From the NCBI GenBank assembly GCA_910578455.1, contig CAJTQA010000073.1, positions 1 to 6,455 on the forward strand: a DNA stretch of 6,455 nt, written 5' to 3'. The stretch's first letter is position 1, and every line of letters begins with the position of its first letter. The translations under genes were made by a program, and so were the position numbers. Below, piece by piece: positions 1 through 4,219 of this stretch. The stretch is from an uncultured Dorea sp. (lineage in GTDB: Bacteria > Bacillota > Clostridia > Lachnospirales > Lachnospiraceae). The notes under the pieces are model-generated. The model ran no database searches. It was not told where the DNA came from and saw nothing but the letters and a program-made list of their open reading frames with translations.

Positions 1-82
1 ATATAAAAGCAATTATCGGAAGAAGAAACAAACAAACAATAATTAAAAATGAAATCAAGTGTAATGTTTGCCACTCTAGCAT
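1..82 (-). CDS. 5' end of a small membrane protein gene, cut by the left edge
   Basis: An open frame starts with ATG at 82 and stays open to base 1, giving 27 residues (MLEWQTLHL, then a nearly unbroken hydrophobic stretch ending PIIAFI). The hydrophobic run, about residues 9-27, looks like an N-terminal transmembrane segment or signal anchor. A purine-rich ribosome site (AGGGGGTGG) lies about 4-7 bases before the ATG, and a good minus-strand promoter lies just upstream at 106-134, so a gene starting here is credible. It is separated from the preceding genes by about 380 bases and would be its own transcription unit. Function cannot be told from the fragment. Sequence left of the window would show whether the frame continues; a stop within a few codons would weaken the call. 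Confidence 0.55.
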   Translation of the reverse strand, partial: MLEWQTLHLISFLIIVCLFLLPIIAFI

Positions 83-105
83 ACTTCCACCCCCTTACAA
101 GGGAG

Positions 106-134
106 ATTATACCATTGTTCGACGGTATGTGCAA
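106..134 (-). promoter_or_regulatory. Promoter for the left-edge gene (extended -10)
   Basis: On the minus strand there is a perfect extended -10, TGGTATAAT (106-114), with a TTGCAC -35-like box (129-134) at exactly 17 bases. The -35 matches TTGACA at only three of six positions, but the TGn extension can compensate. The start site would be near 99, leaving a leader of about 17 bases before the ATG at 82. The leader carries a small CCCTT/AAGGG inverted repeat that overlaps the ribosome site. Confidence 0.6.
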
Positions 135-464
135 ATATTCAGTTTATTTTCGTAAATCTGTCATAAAGATATATTATCCAGCCACCTCCATACCTTTTTT
201 GTGTACCATTCCTAATCCCTCCCCAAACCCCTCCCTTCCCCGTCTCCAGGGGAGGGGCTTTAGCTTCCATGTCTCAGGCTTTACGTGTTCTCCGTAGGGC
301 GTAAGATGTAATGCTCCTACCCCTTGTAGGGTATAGGGGTGCTTTTCGCTATGAGGGGATAACCGCATTACACGCCCTGATTTCTGGTTATAGGTGGTGC
401 GGGCATGGACTGTTAAGGGTACAGCCGAAGTCATTATCGTTAAGCCTAAAAATTCACAGTCCTT
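135..464. other. Non-coding, hairpin-rich intergenic region
   Basis: No convincing gene is seen here. The frames that exist have no ribosome site, and their translations are typical of GC-skewed intergenic DNA. Inverted repeats include CCCCTCC paired with GGAGGGG around 229-257, ACCCC paired with GGGGT around 318-341, and GGACTGT paired with ACAGTCC near 409-462. The last lies just beyond the stop codon of the 71-residue gene and could help end or protect that transcript, but no clear U-tract follows any of them. Confidence 0.45.
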
Positions 465-680
465 TCATGGGTTTTCCGAACGTTCGGAAACTGTTTTGGA
501 TGAAAGCCATTCCAGCAACATAACCCGGGCAAGCTCCGTAACACATGGATTATCGAGATAACAACGCTGTGTTTCATGGTCATAATATTCACAATGAAAA
601 CATGCACTTGATTCCTCAGACAAAAGAAAATCCGCTATTTCTTCGTCAGTCATGTTTCTTATTACGTCACCGTTTGTCAT
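465..680 (-). CDS. Small four-cysteine protein, possible zinc-binding
   Basis: This 71-residue protein begins MTNGDVIRNMTDEEIADFL, a start style familiar from small proteins of Firmicutes phages and mobile elements. Four cysteines (C27, C30, C40, C46) form a CxxC-x9-C-x5-C pattern that could bind a metal; no membrane segment is seen. An AAGGGG ribosome site precedes the ATG, and the start overlaps the 3' end of the preceding 82-residue gene by 14 bases, implying translational coupling. The last residues (SERSENP and stop) are encoded by a copy of the element's repeated palindrome, so the C-terminal tail is probably not a functional part. The family match is from memory of similar small proteins, not a search. 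Specific function unknown. Confidence 0.7.
   Translation of the reverse strand: MTNGDVIRNMTDEEIADFLLSEESSACFHCEYYDHETQRCYLDNPCVTELARVMLLEWLSSKTVSERSENP
472..491. repeat. Palindrome copy 1 (18 of 20 bp symmetric)
   Basis: Matches TTTTCCGAACGTTCGGAAAA except for the final base. It lies inside the last codons of the 71-aa gene, encoding SERSEN, and is the only clear copy not followed shortly by a start codon or placed in the central control region. It may lie at the end of the operon. Confidence 0.75.
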
Positions 681-915
681 TATTTTTACCCCTTTCTGTT
701 TTTTTCCGAACGTTTGGAAAATGTTTCCTTAAGTGCTTTCTTACAAGCCGGAACAGGAAGCCTAATACAGTCCAGATGACATCTGCTATACCGCAAAAAC
801 AACCATACAGGCATTTTCCCGTGAATACGCCGAAAGCGATAGCTAGTAAGATGTAAGTAGTTACATCCACCATTTCGGGATATGTAAGTCCAAATGTCTC
901 AAAAAGTTTTATCAT
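667..915 (-). CDS. Small basic-tailed membrane protein, two probable spans
   Basis: An 82-residue protein starting MIKLFETFGL. The ATG at 915 is chosen because GGAGGA lies about 10 bases upstream; a TTG at 933 would begin inside that ribosome site. Two hydrophobic stretches, about residues 19-36 and 38-58, suggest two membrane spans or one long hairpin, followed by a strongly basic tail (about 58-82, with RKHLRKHF and KKTERGKNNDKR). The tail is partly encoded by a mutated copy of the repeated palindrome. A basic cytoplasmic tail next to a membrane is reminiscent of inner-membrane phage morphogenesis proteins or of coat-like proteins that touch DNA, but there is no specific family match. It overlaps the downstream 71-residue gene. 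Confidence 0.7.
   Translation of the reverse strand: MIKLFETFGLTYPEMVDVTTYILLAIAFGVFTGKCLYGCFCGIADVIWTVLGFLFRLVRKHLRKHFPNVRKKTERGKNNDKR
702..721. repeat. Palindrome copy 2 (one change)
   Basis: Matches the 20-mer with one change (TTTGG in place of TTCGG). It encodes residues FPNVRK near the C-terminus of the 82-aa protein and ends 21 bases before the ATG of the 71-aa gene. Confidence 0.75.
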
Positions 916-962
916 TGTAGCTTGCTCCTCCAATCTTTCCCATTATCCTAAAAATACATATG

Positions 963-982
963 TGCTTTAAACGTTCGTATAG
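963..982. repeat. Degenerate copy of the 20-bp palindrome
   Basis: Aligned to TTTTCCGAACGTTCGGAAAA, this stretch matches at 12 of 20 positions and keeps the central AACGTTCG. It could be a decayed or weak site, or chance. Its position directly after a promoter candidate is the main reason to list it. Confidence 0.25.
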
Positions 983-995
983 CTTAGGGTGGCTT

Positions 996-1004
996 ACTAT
1001 AACA
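996..1004 (-). promoter_or_regulatory. Candidate extended -10 promoter before the last two genes
   Basis: The minus strand reads TGTTATAGT, an extended -10 with a five-of-six match to TATAAT. The same TGTTATAG core, with TTGCG 21 bases before GTTATAG, also occurs on the plus strand ahead of the 54-residue gene near 3813. No good -35 is seen at 17 bases. If used, it would drive the 82- and 71-residue genes. A degenerate copy of the palindrome (963-982) lies just downstream, where a bound protein could block transcription. Confidence 0.35.
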
Positions 1005-1052
1005 CATGCGATATGTACTATAAGCGCAAGACGTACACCCATTAACCCCTAA

Positions 1053-1211
1053 TCACCCATTGTGTTTTCTTCCTTTCAATGTTGATAGGAACATCCCATA
1101 ATCTCTGGGGGATATGACGTCCTCTTTTTCCCGCTTGTAAGCATAATAACCTTTGCGGCCACACTTCATGTTTCTTTCTTTTGTGTAACAAGTTGAAATG
1201 TCTTTACTCAT
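1053..1211 (-). CDS. Small basic hypothetical protein
   Basis: A 52-residue frame beginning MSKDISTCYTKERNMKCG and ending KGRKHNG; basic, soluble, unrecognised. The ATG lies two bases after the TGA of the 27-residue gene upstream, so translation could be coupled, though the local ribosome site is poor. A second ATG at 1169 would give 38 residues but also lacks a clear ribosome site. It continues the same-strand gene string without a large gap, which is the main support. Could be non-coding. Confidence 0.4.
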   Translation of the reverse strand: MSKDISTCYTKERNMKCGRKGYYAYKREKEDVISPRDYGMFLSTLKGRKHNG

Positions 1212-1213
1212 TC

Positions 1214-1297
1214 TCAAAACCCCAAAGCATCCATAATAACAGATATCAGTAATCCGATAAAAGCACCAACTAAACAACTAACCAATAATTCTTCCAT
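1214..1297 (-). CDS. 27-residue single-span membrane protein
   Basis: Frame MEELLVSCLVGAFIGLLISV and then IMDALGF. It is almost entirely one hydrophobic helix with an acidic N-terminus (EE). An AAGGAAAGGG ribosome site lies just upstream and the frame starts 15 bases after the 78-residue gene ends. Peptides of this size and form occur among minor coat proteins of filamentous phages (Ff pVII and pIX are about 32-33 residues), but with no conserved motif this is only an analogy. A short toxin-like or regulatory membrane peptide is an alternative. Confidence 0.5.
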   Translation of the reverse strand: MEELLVSCLVGAFIGLLISVIMDALGF

Positions 1298-1312
1298 ACC
1301 CTTTCCTTTCTT

Positions 1313-1549
1313 TCAAAACGGGCACTCTGCACCCACGTTCTGCCAGTCACTACATGTTTCCTGCCGTTCATGTGCCGCTTTTTCCTCTGCCCAGATGGCG
1401 GCAAGGCGGCTGTTTATCAGCGCGCTTACCTTTTCCAGTGGCTCCCCGGCTTTCAGGCGGTCGGTGAAGTCGTAATCCGGCATCTTTCCATAACGCGCCG
1501 CATAACTGTGGTCGATAGGCTGGAAGCGTAGCCGTGCCTTATTTGCCAT
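1313..1549 (-). CDS. Hypothetical soluble protein, 78 aa
   Basis: Begins MANKARLRFQPIDHSYAARYG and ends NVGAECPF. It is soluble, mixed charge, with a probable helical middle (about residues 29-62, LKAGEPLEKVSALINSRLAA). The ATG lies inside the last codons of the 83-residue gene (11-base overlap) with AAGGGAG upstream, a classic coupled start that strongly supports both frames. No family is recognised. By position it belongs to the transcript that follows the coat gene. Confidence 0.7.
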   Translation of the reverse strand: MANKARLRFQPIDHSYAARYGKMPDYDFTDRLKAGEPLEKVSALINSRLAAIWAEEKAAHERQETCSDWQNVGAECPF

Positions 1550-1790
1550 GATATACGTCTCCCTTGAAATCTGCCCGCATCACATTGTAGACAGTGACCG
1601 CATTTTCCGGGCAGTTGCATGACACGATGTGCTTACCGCCGAGCATAACATCATAACAGAGGGGACGCACACACACGGACAATTCCGTGCTTGCGTTGAT
1701 CTTCGTTGATATAAGTTTGGGGCATCCGGCATTGATAAGTATTTCGTTTATCTCCCTCCGCATGTCTTCCGATTCTCTTACCATTCCCAT
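1539..1790 (-). CDS. Hypothetical cysteine-containing protein, 83 aa
   Basis: Begins MGMVRESEDMRREINEILIN and ends GDVYHGK. An AGAGGAG ribosome site precedes the ATG at 1790; the ATG two codons later is a possible alternative. The predicted fold is a short N-terminal helix (about 6-20) followed by strand-rich sequence. Five cysteines (C23, C40, C45, C58, C60) include a C-N-C near the middle, possibly metal-binding or redox. No signal peptide or membrane segment. It starts 15 bases after the 40-residue gene and overlaps the next gene. Not recognised. Confidence 0.7.
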   Translation of the reverse strand: MGMVRESEDMRREINEILINAGCPKLISTKINASTELSVCVRPLCYDVMLGGKHIVSCNCPENAVTVYNVMRADFKGDVYHGK

Positions 1791-1805
1791 TTCCGTTTTC
1801 TCCTC

Positions 1806-1928
1806 TCATTCTCCGTCCAGCCACCGCTTGAAACGGGTAACCTTCTCGTTTATATCATCCTCTTTCCCTGCCAGCCATTCGGACAGGAAGAGTTTTACCT
1901 TCCAATAGATGTTATCTAAGAATCCCAT
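1806..1928 (-). CDS. 40-residue amphipathic protein following the coat gene
   Basis: Frame MGFLDNIYWKVKLFLSEWLA followed by a charged second half ending RFKRWLDGE. The ATG at 1928 has an excellent AGGAGGAAAGGC ribosome site; longer in-frame starts run back through the hairpin and have none. The N-terminal half is amphipathic and aromatic (W9, F14, W18) and may lie on the membrane; the second half is a charged helix. It is the first gene after the coat gene, separated by a large hairpin, so its expression is likely lower than the coat's. A minor virion or assembly peptide is possible but unproven. Confidence 0.65.
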   Translation of the reverse strand: MGFLDNIYWKVKLFLSEWLAGKEDDINEKVTRFKRWLDGE

Positions 1929-1942
1929 GCCTTTCCTCCTGT

Positions 1943-1985
1943 GTAACGGAAAAAGAGAAAGCCCGTGCCTCCTCTTTTCCGTTAC
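1943..1985 (-). terminator. Large hairpin directly after the major coat gene
   Basis: GTAACGGAAAAAGAG (1943-1957) pairs with CTCTTTTCCGTTAC (1972-1985): 14 base pairs with one bulged A and a 14-base loop, starting 16 bases after the coat stop codon. On the minus strand it is followed by the ribosome site of the next gene and not by a U-run. It therefore looks more like an mRNA-stabilising or partially terminating hairpin than a standard intrinsic terminator. Ff phages have a strong terminator at the equivalent place, after gene VIII. A competing pairing (GTGCCT 1965-1970 with AGGCAC 1993-1998) is possible. Confidence 0.6.
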
Positions 1986-2001
1986 TGTCCCCAGGCACCG
2001 C

Positions 2002-2163
2002 TTAGCTTGCGATCGCCTTGAAGAAACCAATGCCCAGCCGTGCCGCCATCACGATACCCGCGATACCAAGGCCTGCGGGCAGTGCTACCGCAAACATGGC
2101 GAGCACGTCAGCCTTGATCGAGTCCACCGCCGTGGAAAAAGCTGTCTTCATTGCCTCTGACAT
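2002..2163 (-). CDS. Filamentous-phage-type major coat protein (pVIII-like)
   Basis: A 53-residue protein with the layout of an inovirus major coat subunit. Residues 1-20 form an amphipathic helix with acidic E3, D14, D19; residues 21-41 are a small-residue-rich membrane helix (LAMFAVALPAGLGIAGIVMA); and the short basic C-terminus has R42 and K49, GIGFFKAIAS. In known filamentous phages thousands of such subunits sit in the host membrane and then pack around ssDNA, with the basic tail facing the DNA. There is no cleavable leader, as in Pf3 (44 residues) and unlike Ff pVIII. The ribosome site AAAGGAGTG is strong, and a large hairpin follows the gene, consistent with high expression. The alternative is another small pilin-like or holin-like membrane protein. 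The call rests on the pattern and neighbours, not on a search. Confidence 0.7.
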   Translation of the reverse strand: MSEAMKTAFSTAVDSIKADVLAMFAVALPAGLGIAGIVMAARLGIGFFKAIAS

Positions 2164-2193
2164 TCTATTTCACTCCTTTCCCTGTGAAAGCTG

Positions 2194-2358
2194 TTACTTT
2201 GTATTCAAAAGGGCTAACACCCTGAATACCGCAAATCCTGCAAGGTGCAGGAGAGTGCCGACCGCTACACCAACGGTCACACCCGGTATAACTGTTACCG
2301 CAAAGATACCTTCTATGGTTTCCCTGACTACGGTTTCGGATAACTGCATTACATCCAT
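2194..2358 (-). CDS. Second coat-like small membrane protein, 54 aa
   Basis: Frame MDVMQLSETVVRETIEGIFA, then a long hydrophobic helix (about residues 18-45), ending RVLALLNTK. The ATG at 2358 has a strong AAGGAGGGACAC ribosome site; the longer frame begins inside the upstream gene and lacks one. Like the neighbouring coat protein it has an acidic N-terminus, one glycine- and alanine-rich span and a basic end, so it is probably inserted in the same orientation. It could be a minor virion protein or a paralogue with a different stoichiometry. It starts 10 bases after the 188-residue gene and ends 30 bases before the coat gene. Confidence 0.65.
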   Translation of the reverse strand: MDVMQLSETVVRETIEGIFAVTVIPGVTVGVAVGTLLHLAGFAVFRVLALLNTK

Positions 2359-2368
2359 GTGTCCCTCC

Positions 2369-2935
2369 TTATAAGCGCATACGCCCGAAAAAGATATCTG
2401 CAATCTTTAGTCCTACGATAGTGGCCACGGATATACCTAACACCAGAAGGGCGATAATGATACTCACAAGCCAAGAATTGGACTTTTCCATGTAGGCAAT
2501 GGCCTGCGTCTGGTAAGCGGCAGTTTCCGAGTAGATGCTGTTCATGGAAACCGACATACCTTCCAGCATGCCACGTATCTCTGCAAGCGTCTCCACCGTG
2601 GCCGCATCCGTTACCGCTGTAGGGACTTCCGGCACGGATGTATCTACAGCGGAGTCTGTTTCTTCCTCTGTCTCTTCGTTATCCCCTGTGTAGCCCTTTA
2701 AGAGTTCCACGAGTTCACCCACGTCCACGGACGGCGGGGAGTCCGTCTCCCCGTCCCCTATGCCGTCTGCGGGGATATCCCCAGCGGCGTCCTCCGCGCC
2801 GTCTCCTGTAGTGCTTTCGGTGCTTTCTTCTGTGTTATCCTGCGGATCATCCGGGTAGCCGGACTCATCCGCGCTTTCTTCCTCTACGCTATTTTCTGCG
2901 CCGTCGTAAACTTCTTCATTGCCATAATCTTCCAT
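2369..2935 (-). CDS. Acidic surface-type protein with C-terminal membrane anchor
   Basis: This 188-residue protein is extremely rich in Asp, Glu, Ser and Thr over about residues 1-100 (MEDYGNEEVYDGAENSVEEE and similar). A more structured helical stretch follows (about 110-150), then one membrane helix near the C-terminus (about 155-177), and a short basic tail (FFGRMRL). No N-terminal signal peptide is seen. By the positive-inside rule the acidic part should face outward and the tail inward, the same topology as the coat proteins. Its position in the virion cassette and its C-terminal anchor recall the layout of filamentous-phage adsorption protein pIII, but pIII is larger and has a signal peptide, so this is only a possibility. 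Ribosome site GGGAGG; start at 2935. Confidence 0.7.
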   Translation of the reverse strand: MEDYGNEEVYDGAENSVEEESADESGYPDDPQDNTEESTESTTGDGAEDAAGDIPADGIGDGETDSPPSVDVGELVELLKGYTGDNEETEEETDSAVDTSVPEVPTAVTDAATVETLAEIRGMLEGMSVSMNSIYSETAAYQTQAIAYMEKSNSWLVSIIIALLVLGISVATIVGLKIADIFFGRMRL

Positions 2936-2950
2936 GCCGTGTACCTCCCG

Positions 2951-3322
2951 CTATATACGCCAGCTGAACAATACAACCAGCGTGTCGGAGAGCGTGGCAT
3001 AAGACGTGACAAATGCACAGCCCTTCCCGTTGAGTTCTGCCGCCGCCCGTGCAAGATGCAGGCTGATACGCTCCGCAAAGGCTGAGTCGCTTTCCTCCAC
3101 GTCACGGGAAAAGGCCAGTACTTCGAAACACGTAAAGCCGCCGCTTTCCCGGAGATAATGCCGGAACGTGATGCCGGGCACTTCTGCGGGGATGCCGGAG
3201 ACTGCGGGAGCCCCGGAGATTTCCGGCTTCCCGGCTTTCCTGTGGATGCCGGGAAAGAGCTTATACCTTACGACAAAATATGCGAACATGATAACAACAA
3301 ACGTTATGATGAAATATTTCAT
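2951..3322 (-). CDS. N-terminally anchored protein with Pro/Gly-rich linker
   Basis: A 123-residue protein starting MKYFIITFVVIMFAYFVVRY. The ATG at 3322 has a near-perfect CAGGAGGAAAATAC ribosome site; the upstream ATG at 3349 overlaps the previous gene's stop. Residues 3-18 are a membrane anchor. Residues 25-50 are a Pro/Gly/Ala-rich linker (SGAPAVSGIPAEVPG), whose DNA contains repeated GATGCCGG. Residues 51-123 look like a compact alpha/beta domain (RDVEESDSAFAERISLHLAR, then strands). It probably exposes a small domain outside or beside the membrane. No family recognised. It lies in the virion cassette, 15 bases before the acidic protein. Confidence 0.7.
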   Translation of the reverse strand: MKYFIITFVVIMFAYFVVRYKLFPGIHRKAGKPEISGAPAVSGIPAEVPGITFRHYLRESGGFTCFEVLAFSRDVEESDSAFAERISLHLARAAAELNGKGCAFVTSYATLSDTLVVLFSWRI

Positions 3323-3348
3323 GTATTTTCCTCCTGTACTGCCGCGCA

Positions 3349-3462
3349 TTATCTGTCGCGGCGGTTCTTCCAGCGCACAAATGCGATATAGCCCAGAGCT
3401 CCGATGAAAAGTACCGCAAAGATAACGCCGTCAATGATCCACATCATTTCTTTAAAAGACAT
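3349..3462 (-). CDS. 37-residue minor-coat-like membrane protein
   Basis: Frame MSFKEMMWIIDGVIFAVLFI followed by GALGYIAFVRWKNRRDR: one membrane helix (about residues 8-29) and a strongly basic C-terminal tail. An excellent AAAGGAGGACGC ribosome site precedes the ATG at 3462. Its size and layout are like Ff minor coat proteins pVII and pIX (about 32-33 residues), and it is the first gene of the virion cassette, as those genes are in Ff just before the major coat gene. The similarity is structural only. Confidence 0.65.
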   Translation of the reverse strand: MSFKEMMWIIDGVIFAVLFIGALGYIAFVRWKNRRDR

Positions 3463-3507
3463 CCTGCGTCCTCCTTTCCGTTTTGATAAAGCCCACATTC
3501 CCTAAAA

Positions 3508-3543
3508 CCCCGGACAGTGAAGAAATACTTATGCAGGCCGGGG
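3508..3543. other. Inverted repeat in the central intergenic region
   Basis: CCCCGG (3508-3513) can pair with CCGGGG (3538-3543), a 6-bp GC stem with a 24-base loop. The right arm can instead pair locally with CCGG at 3547-3550. It overlaps the virion promoter candidate. One of a cluster of structures in a 434-base stretch (3463-3896) with no supported gene. Confidence 0.35.
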
Positions 3544-3557
3544 ATACCGGCTGACAA
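3528..3557 (-). promoter_or_regulatory. Candidate promoter for the virion cassette
   Basis: The minus strand has TTGTCA (five of six to the -35 consensus) and CATAAG (four of six to -10) separated by 18 bases. It sits about 60-65 bases before the first virion-cassette start codon, with no other good promoter closer. Its spacer overlaps a CCGG-rich inverted repeat, which could affect strength. Confidence 0.4.
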
Positions 3558-3580
3558 TGTAATCATCATCAGAATGCGTT

Positions 3581-3622
3581 TTGCCCGGGACCCCAGCGCC
3601 CATGGGTTCCCGTCCCGGGCAA
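3581..3622. other. Strong nested hairpin, possible packaging signal or origin
   Basis: TTGCCCGGGAC (3581-3591) is perfectly complementary to GTCCCGGGCAA (3612-3622), an 11-bp stem. Its 20-base loop contains a second short stem, CCCA/TGGG (3592-3595 with 3603-3606). No T-run follows on either strand, so it is not a typical terminator. In Ff phages the non-coding intergenic region carries both strand origins and the packaging hairpin. This hairpin sits in the equivalent gap between the ssDNA-binding gene and the virion genes, so the same role is plausible, but this is inference from position and structure. Confidence 0.5.
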
Positions 3623-3628
3623 TCGGCT

Positions 3629-3666
3629 GTGCCGACCACTCACACACGGGCACTTACGTGCGGCAC
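3629..3666. other. Second inverted repeat of the hairpin cluster
   Basis: GTGCCG (3629-3634) pairs with CGGCAC (3661-3666). Inside or instead, GCAC (3650-3653) pairs with GTGC (3658-3661) through a four-base loop, and GTGCC with GGCAC (3649-3653). Alternative foldings are evident, so the exact structure is uncertain. It begins seven bases after the 11-bp-stem hairpin. Confidence 0.35.
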
Positions 3667-3692
3667 CCAAGGAAAAAGGGGAGAGTGCAGGG

Positions 3693-3722
3693 CGGCAGGG
3701 TATCGGTTCTGCTTTCCTGCCG
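3693..3722. other. Third hairpin of the cluster
   Basis: CGGCAGG (3693-3699) pairs with CCTGCCG (3716-3722), a 7-bp GC-rich stem with a 16-base loop. It is followed by a G-rich run (3723-3740) and then by a perfect copy of the 20-bp palindrome. The cluster of three or four stems with no gene between them supports a structured control region. Confidence 0.4.
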
Positions 3723-3745
3723 TGTGGGGCGGGGGAGGGGCTGTG

Positions 3746-3765
3746 TTTTCCGAACGTTCGGAAAA
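3746..3765. repeat. Palindrome copy 3 (perfect)
   Basis: A perfect 20-bp palindrome in the central non-coding region, between the hairpin cluster and the promoter of the plus-strand gene. It is placed so that it could affect both the rightward gene and the leftward virion operon. Confidence 0.85.
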
Positions 3766-3787
3766 TGTGGGGCTTGGTTTTGAAAGT

Positions 3788-3821
3788 TTGCGTTTTGTTG
3801 TAAAATGTGCTATGTTATAGA
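3788..3821 (+). promoter_or_regulatory. Candidate promoter of the plus-strand 54-aa gene
   Basis: Two overlapping readings are possible: an extended -10 TGTTATAGA (3813-3821) with weak T-rich upstream boxes, or TTGCGT (3788-3793) and TATGTT (3811-3816) at 17 bases with a TGC extension. Either starts transcription near 3825-3830, ahead of the leader hairpin at 3842-3873. The perfect palindrome at 3746-3765 lies about 25 bases upstream of the -35 region, where an activator or repressor could act. Confidence 0.45.
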
Positions 3822-3841
3822 TATATACTTTACAGACCATT

Positions 3842-3873
3842 GCCGGGGACAGGCCGCAAACCAAAACCCCGGC
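3842..3873 (+). promoter_or_regulatory. Leader hairpin just before the 54-aa gene
   Basis: GCCGGGG (3842-3848) pairs with CCCCGGC (3867-3873), 7 bp, and can be extended by an outer GACC/GGTC pair (3835-3838 with 3876-3879). It ends just before the AAAGGAGGT ribosome site at 3882-3890. It may hold the ribosome site open or modulate it. No ligand-binding riboswitch class is recognised. Confidence 0.4.
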
Positions 3874-3896
3874 CGGGTCATAAAGGAGGTGAAATC

Positions 3897-4061
3897 ATGC
3901 CATCGTCAAATATGTACCCGCTCCATATGGTGCTTAACGATTGCTTTATCCCTTTGTACTCGGGGATTGCAAAGGCAATCGTTCTTGTCACAATGCTTGT
4001 ACTCCTGCGAATCATGGACAATGCTTTTTGCAGGCTGATTGACCGTGTATCCAGAGCCTGA
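3897..4061 (+). CDS. Plus-strand small membrane protein, 54 aa
   Basis: The only convincing plus-strand gene. The ATG at 3897 has a textbook AAAGGAGGTGAAATC ribosome site; the in-frame ATG at 3807 is inside the promoter and leader region. The protein starts MPSSNMYPLHMVLNDCFIPL and has one hydrophobic span (about residues 18-38, with AIVLVTMLVLL) followed by a charged tail (RIMDNAFCRLIDRVSRA). Two cysteines flank the span. It is transcribed against all neighbours and away from the virion operon, from its own candidate promoter. That fits a separately controlled function such as an early membrane or immunity-type protein, but no family is recognised and the role is not known. Confidence 0.7.
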   Translation: MPSSNMYPLHMVLNDCFIPLYSGIAKAIVLVTMLVLLRIMDNAFCRLIDRVSRA

Positions 4062-4143
4062 CAACGGCATTTTCACCGTGATAAAATGAGGGATGCAGAC
4101 TCACCAGTCAGCAACACTCACAATATCCAGTTTTTAGGGAAGT

Positions 4144-4178
4144 GTCCCCCATACCCGCACGGGGCAGGCGCGGGGGAC
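4144..4178. terminator. GC-rich hairpin between convergent genes
   Basis: GTCCCCC (4144-4150) pairs with GGGGGAC (4172-4178), 7 bp plus a wobble, with an inner CCC/GGG arm (4154-4156 with 4161-4163). It lies between the plus-strand 54-aa gene and the minus-strand ssDNA-binding gene, where a shared terminator would be expected, but no T-run follows on either side. The flanks (AGTGTCCCCC and GGGGGACGGTACAAAAG) recall REP-like repeats common in clostridial genomes. Confidence 0.4.
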
Positions 4179-4219
4179 GGTACAAAAGATATGATAAGTG
4201 CGGATATGCACGAACCACC

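Noticed and set aside
174..434. Minus-strand 86-aa frame
   Set aside because: No ribosome site, and the translation (KPLPWRRGREGFGEGL) is typical of GC-skewed hairpin DNA in intergenic regions.
899..1042. Minus-strand 47-aa frame beginning MGVRLALIVH with a hydrophobic stretch
   Set aside because: Its only ribosome site (AGGGG) is about three bases from the ATG, it contains a promoter candidate and a degenerate palindrome, and it overlaps the better-supported 82-aa gene start. Still worth checking in relatives.
2018..2374. Plus-strand 118-aa frame opposite the coat genes
   Set aside because: It is the antisense of two well-supported minus-strand genes and has no ribosome site.
3444..3653. 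Minus-strand 69-aa frame overlapping the 37-aa gene
   Set aside because: It starts within the hairpin cluster without a ribosome site and covers the promoter candidate; the 37-aa frame has an excellent ribosome site.
3640..3864. Minus-strand 74-aa frame across the palindrome
   Set aside because: Proline-rich low-complexity translation of the hairpin and G-rich region, with no ribosome site.
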